This document shows positions 18,167-27,893 of a DNA stretch of 64,000 nucleotides, piece by piece (position 1 is the first letter of the stretch; each line of letters starts with the position of its first letter). Both the position numbers and the translations under genes were made by a program. Source of the DNA: Corallococcus coralloides DSM 2259 (GTDB taxonomy: Bacteria; Myxococcota; Myxococcia; Myxococcales; Myxococcaceae); assembly GCF_000255295.1 (NCBI RefSeq), contig NC_017030.1:9646328-9710327 (forward strand), given 5' to 3'. The notes below the pieces were generated by a model, which was not told the origin of the DNA, did not search any database, and was given only the letters and a program-made list of their open reading frames with translations.

Positions 18167-18729
18167 TGGCGGTCTCGATTCCCCTCCTCCGTGAGCAGCT
18201 GGCGGCCACGCCCATCGTGTCGCCGTATCCGCACGACCTGGCGGTGGCCATCGTCTGCGACACCTTCCGTCTGGCCAGCCAGCGGCCCCCATCCCAGGCC
18301 GAGTGGGCGAAGCTGGAGCAGCGCATGAAGAACCCGCTCTTCCAGGAGCAGGTGGGCATGCTCGCGCACGTGCTGGTGTCATCCGACCTGCGCAAGAAGA
18401 CGGCGCTCTACCTCACCGCGGACCGCACCCCGCAGGCGCGGCTCCAGCAGTTCTTCGAGGAGATCCATCCCCTCACCGCGGAGATGATCCGCTCCAACGC
18501 CTTCCGCCAGGAGGAGTTCCTGCGCAAGTGGCTGGCCGCCCTGGGCGCGGACATCGAAGGCGAGACGGAGGCCGAGTCGAAGCGTCACCTCAGGGAGCTG
18601 GACTACCGGCAGGCCGTGACGGACCTGCGCAAGGTGGAGGAGGCGCGCAGGAAGGAGGCGGACCGGCGCCAGGAGATGCTCCAGGAAGCCCAGCGCAAGG
18701 AAGCCGAGGCCCGGGGCTGGCGCGAGTGA
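18163..18729 (+). CDS. Unknown helical protein of the MoxR/vWA operon
   Basis: 188 aa. Tandem ATGs at 18163 and 18166; the first overlaps the vWA stop (ATGA). The C-terminal 50 residues are strongly charged and helical with a coiled-coil pattern (VEEARRKEADRRQEMLQEAQ). The N-terminal two thirds are globular-helical (RPPSQAEWAKLEQRMKNPLF). No enzymatic or membrane signature. Its stop overlaps the CapK-like start by 4 bp (GTGA). It is likely a structural or adaptor subunit of the same machine. No family recognised. Confidence 0.78.
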   Translation: MMAVSIPLLREQLAATPIVSPYPHDLAVAIVCDTFRLASQRPPSQAEWAKLEQRMKNPLFQEQVGMLAHVLVSSDLRKKTALYLTADRTPQARLQQFFEEIHPLTAEMIRSNAFRQEEFLRKWLAALGADIEGETEAESKRHLRELDYRQAVTDLRKVEEARRKEADRRQEMLQEAQRKEAEARGWRE

Positions 18730-20024
18730 CGCTCGGGGTCGCGCCCAGGGCCCGCATCCGCCGCGACAGCCACACGCAGCGCCCGCACCTGCCGTGGGCG
18801 CTGGACGTGGCGGCGGGGCTCGCGCGTGGCACGACCACGGTGGACGAAGCCTCTGCCCGCGCGGAGCTGGAAGCGCGCCTGCCCGCCTTCCGCGAAGCGC
18901 TCCTGGGCTCGCCCTACTACGTGCGCGTGCTGCGCGAGTCGGGCCTGCACCCGGGCGACCTGCGCCGTCTGGAGGACCTGCGGCACTTCCCCGCGCTGGA
19001 CCGCGCCACGCTCGCGCGCCACTGGGAGGACGTGCCCACGCTGCCCGCCGCGTCCGACGAGTGCGTGGTGGTGAAGAGCTCCGGCACCACGGGCGACCCG
19101 GTGAACGTGCTGCGCGACCGGCGCGACTGCCTGCTCATGTGGGCCGTGCTGCGCTTCTTCACCGAGCGCACCCGCACCGTGCCCCCGCCGCGTCCGCGCG
19201 TGGTGCTGCTGGACGCGCTGCCGGGCGGGCTGGAGTACTCGGTGCGCCTGCCGCTGTTCCACGACGGCGCCCTGCACCGCGTCTCCGTGCTGCGCGACGA
19301 CGCGGTGGCGCGCCTGCGACGGGTGAAGGCCTCCGTCGTCTTCTCCGACCCGGAAGGGCTGCGCTGGCTGCTCGCGCATCCGGAGGTGCCGTCCCCCCGG
19401 CTGGTGCTCACCTCCGCGCAGCACCTGCCGCACGCGCTGCGCGACGCCTGGAAGCAGGAGCGCGGCGTGCCGATCCTCAACTACTACGCCGCCACGGAGA
19501 CGGGGCCGCTCGCATGGGAGTGCCTGGAGGACGCGAACCGGGGCCGCTTCCACGTGCTCACCCCGGACGTCTGGCTGGAACCGGACGGGGACGAAGTCGT
19601 GGTGACACGGCTGCGCCCCAGCGTGCTGCCGCTGCTGCGCTACCGGCCCGGGGACACGGGCACCGTGCGGCGCGACGCCTGCGCCTGCGGCTTCCACGGC
19701 TGGACGCTGACGGGCTTCGGCGGACGCGGGGCCTGCGCGTTCCACACGCCTTCCGGTCGCGCGGTGGATGCGTGGTCGCTGGCGTGGGTGTTCAAGCACC
19801 ACCCGCTGCGCGCGTTCCGGCTGACGCAGGTGACACGGGAGCGCTTCACGCTGGAGCTCTCAGGCGCGCCCGGGGACAGCGTGGCGGCGCTGTGCGAGCG
19901 GCTCACCGCGGCGCTGCGCAACCTGGGCTGGACGTCTCTGGTCGTGGAGGCGCGCGGGGCGGAAGGACTGGTACCGGCCGCCAAGCCGCTCCCCTTCCGT
20001 TGCGAGCTGCCGCTCCCTAGATGA
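18726..20024 (+). CDS. Adenylate-forming enzyme, phenylacetate-CoA ligase/CapK-like
   Basis: 432 aa, GTG start at 18726 overlapping the previous stop. ANL-superfamily motifs: P-loop [10 protein letters not shown] (about residue 118), a motif [12 protein letters not shown] (about residue 255) and [10 protein letters not shown] (about 300). The C-terminal small domain is short. The layout matches PaaK/CapK proteins, which activate carboxylates as adenylates, often transferring to CoA or a carrier. [18 protein letters not shown] segment contains two Cys typical of the PaaK group. It closes the overlapping five-gene operon, and no carrier-protein gene lies nearby. Substrate unknown. Confidence 0.86.
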   Translation: MTLGVAPRARIRRDSHTQRPHLPWALDVAAGLARGTTTVDEASARAELEARLPAFREALLGSPYYVRVLRESGLHPGDLRRLEDLRHFPALDRATLARHWEDVPTLPAASDECVVVKSSGTTGDPVNVLRDRRDCLLMWAVLRFFTERTRTVPPPRPRVVLLDALPGGLEYSVRLPLFHDGALHRVSVLRDDAVARLRRVKASVVFSDPEGLRWLLAHPEVPSPRLVLTSAQHLPHALRDAWKQERGVPILNYYAATETGPLAWECLEDANRGRFHVLTPDVWLEPDGDEVVVTRLRPSVLPLLRYRPGDTGTVRRDACACGFHGWTLTGFGGRGACAFHTPSGRAVDAWSLAWVFKHHPLRAFRLTQVTRERFTLELSGAPGDSVAALCERLTAALRNLGWTSLVVEARGAEGLVPAAKPLPFRCELPLPR

Positions 20025-20110
20025 GCCAGGCCTTCGCCCGGTCGTTTGCCCTGGATTCCCGCGCCTCGCGTGAAGATTCTCCCAGGGAGGTGCACCCGCA
20101 CGGAGGACAC

Positions 20111-21121
20111 ATGGAGACTCGGAAGCTGGGCAGGCAGGGCCTCACCGTTTCGGCGCTGGGCCTGGGCTGCATGGGCATGTCGGACTTCTACGCGGGCCGG
20201 GACGACGCGGAGTCGGAGGCCACGCTGCTCCACGCGCTGGACCGGGGCATCACGTTCTTCGACACGGCGGACGCCTACGGCCCTGGCCGCAACGAGGAGC
20301 TGGTGGGCCGCGTGCTGGGCCCCCACCGCCAGAAGATCGTCCTGGCCACGAAGTTCGGCCTGGTGCGGGACCCGGCGAATCCCCAGTCGCGCGGCGTCAA
20401 CGGCCGGCCGGAGTACGTGAAGCAGGCGTGCGACGCGAGCCTGAAGCGGCTGGGAATGGACGTCATCGACCTCTACTACCTGCACCGGGTGGACCCGAAG
20501 ACGCCCATCGAGGACACCGTGGGCGCGATGGCGGAGCTGGTGAAGGCCGGCAAGGTGCGCTTCCTGGGGCTGTCGGAGGTGAACTCGGAGACGCTGCGCC
20601 GCGCGTGCGCCGTGCATCCCATCGCCGCGCTCCAGTCGGAATACTCGCTGTGGAGCCGGGACCCGGAGGACGGCGTGCTCCAGACGTGCCGCGAGCTGGG
20701 CGTGGGCTTCGTCCCCTACAGCCCGCTGGGCCGGGGTTTCCTCACCGGTCAGTTCAAGCGCTTCGAGGACCTGCCGGAAGACGACTACCGCCGCCACTCG
20801 CCCCGCTTCCAGGGGGAGAACTTCCAGCGCAACCTCAAGCTGGTGGAGCACATCGACCGGCTCGCGGGACAGAAGCAGTGCACGCCCGCGCAGCTGGCGC
20901 TCGCCTGGGTGCTGTCGCGTGGGCAGGACGTGGTCCCCATCCCCGGCACCAAGCGCCGCAAGTTCCTGGACGACAACCTGGGTGCCCTGGACGTGAAGCT
21001 GACGAAGGAGGACCTGGCGGCCATCGAGTCCATCGCGCCGCCGGGCGTGGCCGCGGGCGAGCGCTACCCCACCGCCATGCAGGGGTTCCTCCAGACCGAC
21101 GCACGGAAGGAGACACGCTGA
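20111..21121 (+). CDS. Aldo/keto reductase
   Basis: 336 aa from ATG 20111, preceded by GGAGG. Upstream in-frame sequence to 20021 is not AKR-like. Catalytic tetrad visible: Asp and Tyr in [15 protein letters not shown], Lys in VLATKFGL, His in [14 protein letters not shown]-binding loop near [10 protein letters not shown] (about residue 280). It belongs to the AKR11/13-like group of general stress aldehyde and ketone reductases. Cytosolic monomer or dimer. It lies 86 bp after the CapK-like gene and 33 bp before the sensor kinase, in the same direction, so co-transcription is possible. Confidence 0.93.
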   Translation: METRKLGRQGLTVSALGLGCMGMSDFYAGRDDAESEATLLHALDRGITFFDTADAYGPGRNEELVGRVLGPHRQKIVLATKFGLVRDPANPQSRGVNGRPEYVKQACDASLKRLGMDVIDLYYLHRVDPKTPIEDTVGAMAELVKAGKVRFLGLSEVNSETLRRACAVHPIAALQSEYSLWSRDPEDGVLQTCRELGVGFVPYSPLGRGFLTGQFKRFEDLPEDDYRRHSPRFQGENFQRNLKLVEHIDRLAGQKQCTPAQLALAWVLSRGQDVVPIPGTKRRKFLDDNLGALDVKLTKEDLAAIESIAPPGVAAGERYPTAMQGFLQTDARKETR

Positions 21122-21154
21122 CGGCCGGCCCCAGGCCCGTCCGCCCGCGCATCC

Positions 21155-23308
21155 ATGACCGCGCCCGCTCCGTCCCGCCCGCCGCATCCGCCGGTGCCCC
21201 CCTCCTCCCCGTCTCCGCGCGCTCCGGAGTCGTTCCAGAAGGAAGAGGGCTCCGCGCTGCTGAACTACGGGCTGGCGGCTGCGGGCGTCCTGGTGGCGTT
21301 CCTCGCCCAGCGGCTGCTGTGGCCCTACATGTCCAGCGGCCCTTTCCTGGCCTTCTTCGCCGCCGTCGCGTTCGCGGGCTGGCGGGGAGGCTGGGGGCCG
21401 GGGCTGGTGGCGACGGCGCTCTCGCTGGTGATGGTGGACTACTTCTTCCTGTCGCCCCTGGGGGACTGGCTCATCCATCCCGGCAACTTCATCGCGCTGG
21501 CCTTCTTCCTGGCGCTGTCGCTGTTCGTGACGCTGCTCAACGTGCGCCTTCGCCGGGCCAACGCGGAGCGCGCGGACCTGCTGGAGCGCGAGCGCGCCTC
21601 CCGCGCCGCCGCCGAGTACGAACGCGCGCGCCTGCACGAGCTGTTCATGCACGCGCCCGCGCACCTGGTCATCTTCCGCGGGCCCCAGCACGTCTTCGAG
21701 CTGTCCAACCCCCTCAACTCCGCGATGCTGGGCAACCCTCCTCAGCTGCTGGGCCTGCCCGCGCGCGAGGTGGGGCCGAAGGAGGAAGCCGAGCGCGTGG
21801 CACGCATCCTCGACCACGTCTACGCGACGGGCGAACCCTTCGAGGGCCGGGAGGTGTCCCTCAAGCTGCCACAGCCGGATGGCACCCTCCGGGAGTTCAT
21901 CTTCGATGTCACGTACACGCCCACGCACGACGCGCACGGGCAGGTGGACGGCATCGCGGGCTTCGGCTTCGACGTGACGGACGTGGTGCGTGCCCGCTCC
22001 CGGGCGGAGCGGCTGGCGCGCGAGCTGTCGCACAACGAGGAGCACCTGCGGCTGCTGGCCGGGGCCAGCTCCTTCCTGGCCACGTCGCTGGACGACAAGG
22101 CCACGCTGCGCAACGTGGTGCGCCTGGCGGTCCCCACGCTGGCAGACTGGTGCCTCATCGACAGCGCACTGGAGGACGGCACCTTCCAGCGCATGGAGGT
22201 GGAGCACGCGACCACGGAGCCGGAGTCGCTCGCGGAGCCGCTGCGGGCCCGCACGACGTACGTGTCGGGCCTCCCCAAGCTGGCCGGCACCGAGCCGCGT
22301 CATCACGGGCAGCCCCTCTTCATCGAGAACTTCACCGACGACGTCCTCCCGCTGTTCACGAAGGACCCGGAGCGCATCGCGCTGCTGAAGGAGCTGCGCG
22401 TCCGCTCGCTGGTGGTGGTGCCGCTGGTGGCCGGGGAGCGTTCGCTGGGGCTGCTCAGCTTCGTCACCACGCACCGCTCCGGACGGCGCTACACGACCGC
22501 GGACCTGCCCTTCCTCCAGGAGCTGGCCAACCGCGCCGCGCTCTCCATGGAGAACGCGAGGCTGTACCGCGAGGCGCGTGAAGCGGTGCGCCTGCGCGAC
22601 GAGTTCCTCTCCATCGCGAGCCACGAGCTGAAGACGCCGCTCACGCCGCTCAACCTCAAGCTCCAGGCGCTGCGGCGCGAGCTGGACCGCCACCCGGGCC
22701 CGGTGCCGCGCGAGCTGGTGGAGCGCTACCTGGACGTGGGCTCGCGGCAGATGAAGAAGCTGGCGGAGCTGGTGAACGACCTGCTGGACGTGTCGCGCAT
22801 CGCCGCGGGACGGCTGTCGCTGGAGTGCGTGCCCATGGACCTGGCGGAGCTGGTGCGCGACGTGGTCGCCGCCTACGAGGGCCCCGCCGCGCGCACCGGC
22901 TCCGTGCTCCAGCTGGAGTGCACGGACACCGTGACGATGGGCGTGTGGGACCGGCCGCGGCTGGAGCAGGTGGTGGTGAACCTGGTGGACAACGCCATCA
23001 AGTACGGCCAGGGGCGCCCCATCCAGGTCCGGCTGGAGACGCGCGACGGCAAGGCGGCGCTGACGGTGCGGGACCAGGGCATCGGCATCTCGGAGGAGTC
23101 CCTGCCGCGCCTCTTCGGCCGCTTCGAGCGCGCGGTGAGCGACCGGCACTACGGCGGCCTGGGCCTGGGCCTCTACATCACCCGCACGCTGGTGGAGGCC
23201 ATGGGCGGCACGGTGCGCGTGGAGAGCCGCCTGGGCCAGGGCTCCGTCTTCACGGTGGAGCTGCCGCTGCCCGCGGCGTCGGCGGACGTGGGAGCTCCAG
23301 CGCCCTGA
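21155..23308 (+). CDS. Membrane sensor histidine kinase with DUF4118, PAS and GAF domains
   Basis: 717 aa. The N-terminus carries a hydrophobic block of several membrane segments (about 40-125) in a DUF4118/KdpD-like pattern (WPYMSSGPFLAFFAAVAFAG). A PAS domain follows (about 160-280, LHELFMHAPAHLVIFRGPQH), then GAF (about 300-465), HisKA with the acceptor in SIASHELKTPLTPLNL, and HATPase_c (NLVDNAIKYGQG, RDQGIGIS, GGLGLGLYI). No receiver domain or adjacent response regulator, so it is an orphan kinase. Predicted to sense an intracellular ligand through PAS or GAF. Its stop codon directly abuts the stop of the convergent radical SAM gene. Confidence 0.93.
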   Translation: MTAPAPSRPPHPPVPPSSPSPRAPESFQKEEGSALLNYGLAAAGVLVAFLAQRLLWPYMSSGPFLAFFAAVAFAGWRGGWGPGLVATALSLVMVDYFFLSPLGDWLIHPGNFIALAFFLALSLFVTLLNVRLRRANAERADLLERERASRAAAEYERARLHELFMHAPAHLVIFRGPQHVFELSNPLNSAMLGNPPQLLGLPAREVGPKEEAERVARILDHVYATGEPFEGREVSLKLPQPDGTLREFIFDVTYTPTHDAHGQVDGIAGFGFDVTDVVRARSRAERLARELSHNEEHLRLLAGASSFLATSLDDKATLRNVVRLAVPTLADWCLIDSALEDGTFQRMEVEHATTEPESLAEPLRARTTYVSGLPKLAGTEPRHHGQPLFIENFTDDVLPLFTKDPERIALLKELRVRSLVVVPLVAGERSLGLLSFVTTHRSGRRYTTADLPFLQELANRAALSMENARLYREAREAVRLRDEFLSIASHELKTPLTPLNLKLQALRRELDRHPGPVPRELVERYLDVGSRQMKKLAELVNDLLDVSRIAAGRLSLECVPMDLAELVRDVVAAYEGPAARTGSVLQLECTDTVTMGVWDRPRLEQVVVNLVDNAIKYGQGRPIQVRLETRDGKAALTVRDQGIGISEESLPRLFGRFERAVSDRHYGGLGLGLYITRTLVEAMGGTVRVESRLGQGSVFTVELPLPAASADVGAPAP

Positions 23309-24103
23309 TCAGGGAGCGGCGCGGGCGCGCGGCAGCTGCGCGTGGGGTTCCCAGGGACCGCTGGAGCCCAGGCAATGGCGGCAGGTGGCGAGCGGCGTGT
23401 CCCGTTCCAGGTAGCCCAGCAGGCGCGTGAGCAGGTCCGGGTCATCGAGCAGCACGCCGTCGTGTTCGGCGAGCGCGGGCAGGTGCGGATGCTCCGCGGC
23501 GAAGACGGTGGCGACGTGGGGCGGCCGGGTGCAGGTGAAGAAGCGGCCCTGGTGGACCAGGTGGCAGCGCTGCTTGAGCCAGCACTTGTTGAAGACGTCC
23601 TGTATCTCCGCGTCGGACGTGAGGGGCGCATCCGGGGTGATGCGCTGGAAGCGGTCGATGGCCTTCACCGTGAGGTGGACGCCGTGCTGGTCGCAGCGCT
23701 CGGTGATGCGGGTGATGGAGCGTTCGGGCAGGGGCGCGGACGTGTAGAACGACAGCGTCATCCGGTCGAGCCGTTCGTACACGGCGTCGGGAGCGCTCTG
23801 GGCGAGGAAGCCGTTGGTGGTGACGGACACCTGTTCGGTGAGCCCGGAGGTGCGCACCACGTCCAGCACGGCGGGCAGGTCCGGATGGAGGAAGGGCTCG
23901 CCGCCGGTGAGCTTGAAGACGTTGGGCTTGAGCACGCGCGAGAGGCGGCGCAGGTCCTCGGCCAATGCCTGGGGAGACACGGCCCACGCGGGCAGGTGCG
24001 GCGACAGCGGGCAACACTGTGCACAGCGCAGGTTGCAGTGCGTGGTGACGTGCGTCTCCAGGGACCAGGTGAGGACGCGGCTGTCGTGAAGCTCGTAGCG
24101 CAC
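23309..24103 (-). CDS. Radical SAM protein with extra C-terminal cysteines
   Basis: 264 aa from a GTG at 24103; another in-frame GTG at 24157 would add 18 poor residues. The cluster motif CNLRCAQC (CxxxCxxC) lies about residue 24, followed by the SAM motif LTGGEPFLHP. C-terminal cysteines (KCWLKQRCHLV, FFTCTRP, CRHCLG) look like a partial SPASM-type auxiliary-cluster region. Such proteins modify peptides or other macromolecules or mature enzymes. No precursor peptide is visible beside it. It is divergent from the subtilisin-like protease gene (80 bp). Substrate unknown. Confidence 0.85.
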   Translation of the reverse strand: MRYELHDSRVLTWSLETHVTTHCNLRCAQCCPLSPHLPAWAVSPQALAEDLRRLSRVLKPNVFKLTGGEPFLHPDLPAVLDVVRTSGLTEQVSVTTNGFLAQSAPDAVYERLDRMTLSFYTSAPLPERSITRITERCDQHGVHLTVKAIDRFQRITPDAPLTSDAEIQDVFNKCWLKQRCHLVHQGRFFTCTRPPHVATVFAAEHPHLPALAEHDGVLLDDPDLLTRLLGYLERDTPLATCRHCLGSSGPWEPHAQLPRARAAP

Positions 24104-24183
24104 GGCGCGGGAGTCTAACCGACACACCCACCGCCCTGGGGGTCCGTATCCCTCCACGAAGCCCGAGGGTTACAGGTGCGCCC

Positions 24184-25776
24184 ATGGCGCCGCCCGAGCA
24201 ATTCGAGTCCTCGAAGCTCCGCACCCTCGACGTCCTCCTCCGTGAGGGGTTCGACCGGGCCACCCTGGAGAAGAGCGTGGCCGCGCTGGTCGGGACGGAG
24301 CGGTGGATCATCCGCCCTGTGCCGTTCGACCCCACCGGCCGCTCGTTCGACCTCCTCCCTCCCGGCACCATCGAGCCGGCACAAGCGTGGGAGCTGGCGC
24401 GCCGCCTCCAGACGGACCCGAGCGTGGAGGATGCGGATCCGGCTTTCGAGGCGGTCTACGCGGAACACACCTCCGTCACGGACACGGCGCCCACGCTCCT
24501 CAAGGCGCAGCGCGCGGAGCCCGGGCCTGAGACATTCAACGAGAACGATTGCGACTGGAGCCCGCGCTTCGTGAAGGCGGGTGAAGCGTGGAAGCTGCCC
24601 GGCGGCGTGAGCCAGGGCGAGGGCATCCTCATCGGACATCCGGACAGCGGCTACCTGCCCCACCCCGAGCTGGGGCCGAACTTCACGCCGCGCTTGGGCT
24701 GGGACTTCATCGACGATGACCCCACGACGGAGAACCCGGGCGGAGGCCACGGGCTGGGCACCGCGAGCGTCATGGCGAGCCCCTCCGACCGTCCGAGCGT
24801 GGACGGAGCGAAGCTGTTCGTGGATGGAGTCGCGCCGAAGGCCGAGGTCGTCCCGCTGCGCGTCGCGAAGCCCACGCTCTTCGTCCCCTCGCCGGTGCTG
24901 TTCAACGTGGGCGTCGACCGGCTGCGCGACTCCATCGGGTTCGCCATCCAGCGGCGGGTCCATGTCATCAGCATCAGCCTCGGGTGGCTGCCCAACGCGG
25001 GACTGCACCGGATCATCCAACAGGCGGTGCGCGAGAACATCATCGTCATCGCCGCCGCGGGCAACTACACGGGCCCCGTCGTCGTCTGGCCGGGCGCGTA
25101 TGACGAAGTCGTCGCGATGGCCGCGTGCAACGCGAGCGCGCAGCCCTGGGCCTTCTCCGCCTGGGGCAAGGCGGTCGACGCCACCGGTCCGGGCGAGGAC
25201 GTCTGGGTGGCGCAGCCCGGCGACAAGGTCGGGCAGAGCAGCGGCACCTCGTATGCGACCGCGACTGTCGCGGGGATCGCCGCGCTCTGGCTGGCACACC
25301 ATGGCCGGGACAACCTGCTCGCGAAGTACCAGGGAGGACCAACGCTGGCGCAGGTCTTCCGCCATGTGCTCCGCGCCACCTGTGACAGCTGGCCCCAGAG
25401 CCAGCTCGCGTGGGGCGCGGGCCTCGTCAACGCGAAGGCGTGCCTCGAGTCCCCGCTCCCGGACGTGACGGCGCTGGAGTCGTTCACCACGAGGGCGCTC
25501 CTCCATGAGTCCTCGGACACCGTGGCCTCCACCTTCAGCGGCCTCCCGGAAGCCGACGTCCTGAAAAACCTTGCGACCACGCTCGGGGTCGATGAACAGA
25601 AGGCGTCGCGGCTCGACTCGGAGTTCGGGCGCGAGCTGCGGTTCTGGGCGCTCACCCATGCCCCCTTCCGGCACGCGCTCCAGGAAGGCGCGGGCAGGGA
25701 CCGTCAGGCGCTCAAGGCGCGTACTCAAGCCGCCCTGCCACCCTTCTCACCGAGCCTGCGGGCCGCGATCGGTTAG
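24184..25776 (+). CDS. Subtilisin-like S8 serine protease, no signal peptide seen
   Basis: 530 aa. The catalytic triad is complete: Asp in IGHPDSGYLP (about residue 157), His in GGGHGLGTAS (about 192), Ser in SGTSYATATVAG (about 352), with the oxyanion Asn in AAAGNYTG (about 295). The N-terminal 130 residues look like an inhibitor/propeptide-like region, but there is no secretion signal at the first ATG, so it could be cytosolic or exported by a route not evident here. The C-terminal 110 residues are a separate helical region. It lies in a divergent pair with the radical SAM gene and overlaps the convergent recQ stop by 4 bp. Confidence 0.9.
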   Translation: MAPPEQFESSKLRTLDVLLREGFDRATLEKSVAALVGTERWIIRPVPFDPTGRSFDLLPPGTIEPAQAWELARRLQTDPSVEDADPAFEAVYAEHTSVTDTAPTLLKAQRAEPGPETFNENDCDWSPRFVKAGEAWKLPGGVSQGEGILIGHPDSGYLPHPELGPNFTPRLGWDFIDDDPTTENPGGGHGLGTASVMASPSDRPSVDGAKLFVDGVAPKAEVVPLRVAKPTLFVPSPVLFNVGVDRLRDSIGFAIQRRVHVISISLGWLPNAGLHRIIQQAVRENIIVIAAAGNYTGPVVVWPGAYDEVVAMAACNASAQPWAFSAWGKAVDATGPGEDVWVAQPGDKVGQSSGTSYATATVAGIAALWLAHHGRDNLLAKYQGGPTLAQVFRHVLRATCDSWPQSQLAWGAGLVNAKACLESPLPDVTALESFTTRALLHESSDTVASTFSGLPEADVLKNLATTLGVDEQKASRLDSEFGRELRFWALTHAPFRHALQEGAGRDRQALKARTQAALPPFSPSLRAAIG

Positions 25777-27701
25777 CACGCCTCACAGAACGCCAGCACC
25801 TGGGCGAACGGCCACTCCGCCACGGTGCCGAAGAGCTTGTGATTGCCGAGCTTCGCCTTGGAGAGCGCGGGGCTGCTCAGGCCGCAGAGGAAGCGCGCCG
25901 CCTGCCGGGGATGGCCCAGCGCCTCCGGGTGCCTCGCCACGAGCGACTGGAACGTGGGCGCGTCCAGCTGTTCGCGCAGGTCCGGCCGTGGATGCGGCGG
26001 CGGCAGCACGCGCGCCGCGCCCGTGCGGCAGAAGGTGCAGTGGCCGCACGGTGCTTCGCGCTGCTCGCCGAAGTGGGCCACCAGCGCATTGCTCTGGCAA
26101 CCGTCGTGCGTGACCAGCCGGAGCACGTCGCGCACCCGCGACACCTCCTGGACCTCCCGCTTCTGGAAGCGCTCCTGCAACAGGGCCACGAGCGCCTTCG
26201 CGTCCTCGCGCTCGCGCAGCCGCGTGTAGCGCTGACGCGGCTCCGCCACCTGCACCTCCGCGTAGCCCTGCTCCTGGAAGTAGTCGAGCGCCTTCACCAC
26301 CCGGTCTCGCGGCTGGTCCAACGCCTTTGCGACTTCGGCGGGGTCGAACGTGTACCAGGTGCGTCCCTTCTTCGCGTGCGCGAACAGCTCCTTCACGAAG
26401 CGCGCGCGCTCCCCCTGGAACCTGCCCACGAGCGCGTCTACAGAGCCCGCCGGCTGCACCTTGTAGCCCGCGTAGAACGGCGTGCCCTGGCGCAGCACGC
26501 CCTCCAATTCCAGGTACGTCAGCGCCGTGCGCAGCACCAGGGGCCGCAGGTCGTGGCGGTTGCCCAGCGCGTACATGTCCAGGTGCAGCTCCGGTCCCGA
26601 GGACAACAGCTCGTTCACCAGCGCCGTCAGCGCCTCCGGCAGCGGCGTGTCTCCGAGCGCGAAGTTCTCCAGCGTGGGCACGTCGTCCGGGCACGCGAGC
26701 AGCTCCACGACGGACGGCCTGCCATCACGGCCCGCGCGGCCAATCTCCTGGCTGTAGCTCTCCAGGCCCTTGGGCAGGTTGTAGTGATACACGGCGCGCA
26801 CGTCCGCCTTGTCGATGCCCATCCCGAACGCGATGGTCGCCACGACGATGCCCTTCGCGGAGTGGGTCCACGCCTCCTGCACCCGCTCGCGCTCCTCGGC
26901 TTCCAGGCCCGCGTGGTAGGCGCTCGCGGGCAGGCCCTCCGCGCTCAAGAGCGCCGCCACGCGCTCCGCGGTCTTCTGCAACGTGACGTAGACGATGGTG
27001 GTGCCGGGCGGGCGCGACTTGAGCCGCTCCACCAGCAGGGCATCGCGCGCCTCCGGGCCCGTGGGTGTGGTCTCCAGCGTGAGGTTGTTCCGGTAGAAGC
27101 CGGTGACGACCGCGTGCGACTCCGGGATGCCGAAGCCCTGACAGATGTCGTGCACCACCTGCGGCGTGGCCGTGGCGGTGAGCGCCAGGATGCGCTCGGC
27201 CTGGAGCGTGCGGGCCGCCTGCGCGAGCTTGAGGTAGTCCGGCCGGAAGTTGTGGCCCCATTCGGAGACGCAGTGCGCTTCGTCTACCGCGAAGAGGGAG
27301 ATTTGGAGCTCGCTCAAGAGCCCCATGAAGCGCTCGTTGTTGAAGCGCTCGGGGGCCACGTAGAGGAGCTTCAGCGTTCCGTCGCGCAGGGACTCCGTCA
27401 CTTCACGCGACTCCTCCAGCGACAGGGAGGAGTCCAACCGCGCGGCGCGGATTCCCTTCCGCTCCAGCGCGTCGATCTGATCCTTCATCAACGCGATGAG
27501 CGGTGACACCACCACCGTGAGCCCTTCGAGCAGCAGCGCGGGCAACTGGTAGCACAGCGACTTGCCGCCGCCAGTGGGGAACACGGCGAGCGCGGAGCCC
27601 TGGGGCTCGAGCAGCTTCGTGAGCACCTCGCGCTGTCCGGGCCGGAAGGACTCCAGCCCGAAGCGCTCTCGCAACACGACGTCCACCGCATCGTCCCGCA
27701 T
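25773..27701 (-). CDS. recQ: ATP-dependent DNA helicase RecQ-like
   Basis: 642 aa. SF2 motifs are clear: Walker A FPTGGGKSLCYQ (motif I), the DEAH box AVDEAHCVSEWGH (motif II), SAT-like ALTATATP and motif VI QEIGRAGRDG. The RQC zinc region shows CQSN...CGHCTFC cysteines (about residues 555-578). The remaining C-terminus is short, so a full HRDC domain may be absent. RecQ unwinds 3'-tailed DNA in recombinational repair. Convergent with the S8 protease gene with overlapping stops. The gene is unremarkable in composition, so it is ordinary core-like coding sequence. Confidence 0.95.
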   Translation of the reverse strand: MRDDAVDVVLRERFGLESFRPGQREVLTKLLEPQGSALAVFPTGGGKSLCYQLPALLLEGLTVVVSPLIALMKDQIDALERKGIRAARLDSSLSLEESREVTESLRDGTLKLLYVAPERFNNERFMGLLSELQISLFAVDEAHCVSEWGHNFRPDYLKLAQAARTLQAERILALTATATPQVVHDICQGFGIPESHAVVTGFYRNNLTLETTPTGPEARDALLVERLKSRPPGTTIVYVTLQKTAERVAALLSAEGLPASAYHAGLEAEERERVQEAWTHSAKGIVVATIAFGMGIDKADVRAVYHYNLPKGLESYSQEIGRAGRDGRPSVVELLACPDDVPTLENFALGDTPLPEALTALVNELLSSGPELHLDMYALGNRHDLRPLVLRTALTYLELEGVLRQGTPFYAGYKVQPAGSVDALVGRFQGERARFVKELFAHAKKGRTWYTFDPAEVAKALDQPRDRVVKALDYFQEQGYAEVQVAEPRQRYTRLREREDAKALVALLQERFQKREVQEVSRVRDVLRLVTHDGCQSNALVAHFGEQREAPCGHCTFCRTGAARVLPPPHPRPDLREQLDAPTFQSLVARHPEALGHPRQAARFLCGLSSPALSKAKLGNHKLFGTVAEWPFAQVLAFCEAC

Positions 27702-27893
27702 GTCCCGCCCTTCCCTGTTCGCGTTGTCTTGGGGGGTTATCGCACCCTCCTGGAGGTCGCGGAGGGATGAAACAGGCCGACGGCCTGGCGACGCTTGTCG
27801 TGGCGCCGCCTCGGTCGAACGCCCCCGCTTCCTGAGCGGGCAGACACGATCGATACGGGTGCGCGCGGAGACGAACTCTATGATGCGGACCGC

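Noticed and set aside
15818-18382. Antisense long open frame under the MoxR/vWA operon
   Set aside because: GC-bias shadow of the well-supported sense genes with 4-bp overlaps.
19640-23149. Very long antisense open frame (about 1,170 codons) under the CapK-like, AKR and sensor-kinase genes
   Set aside because: It is a product of GC-rich third positions on the sense strand. Its peptide is low-complexity (Arg, Gln, His, Ala rich) and it covers several well-identified genes.
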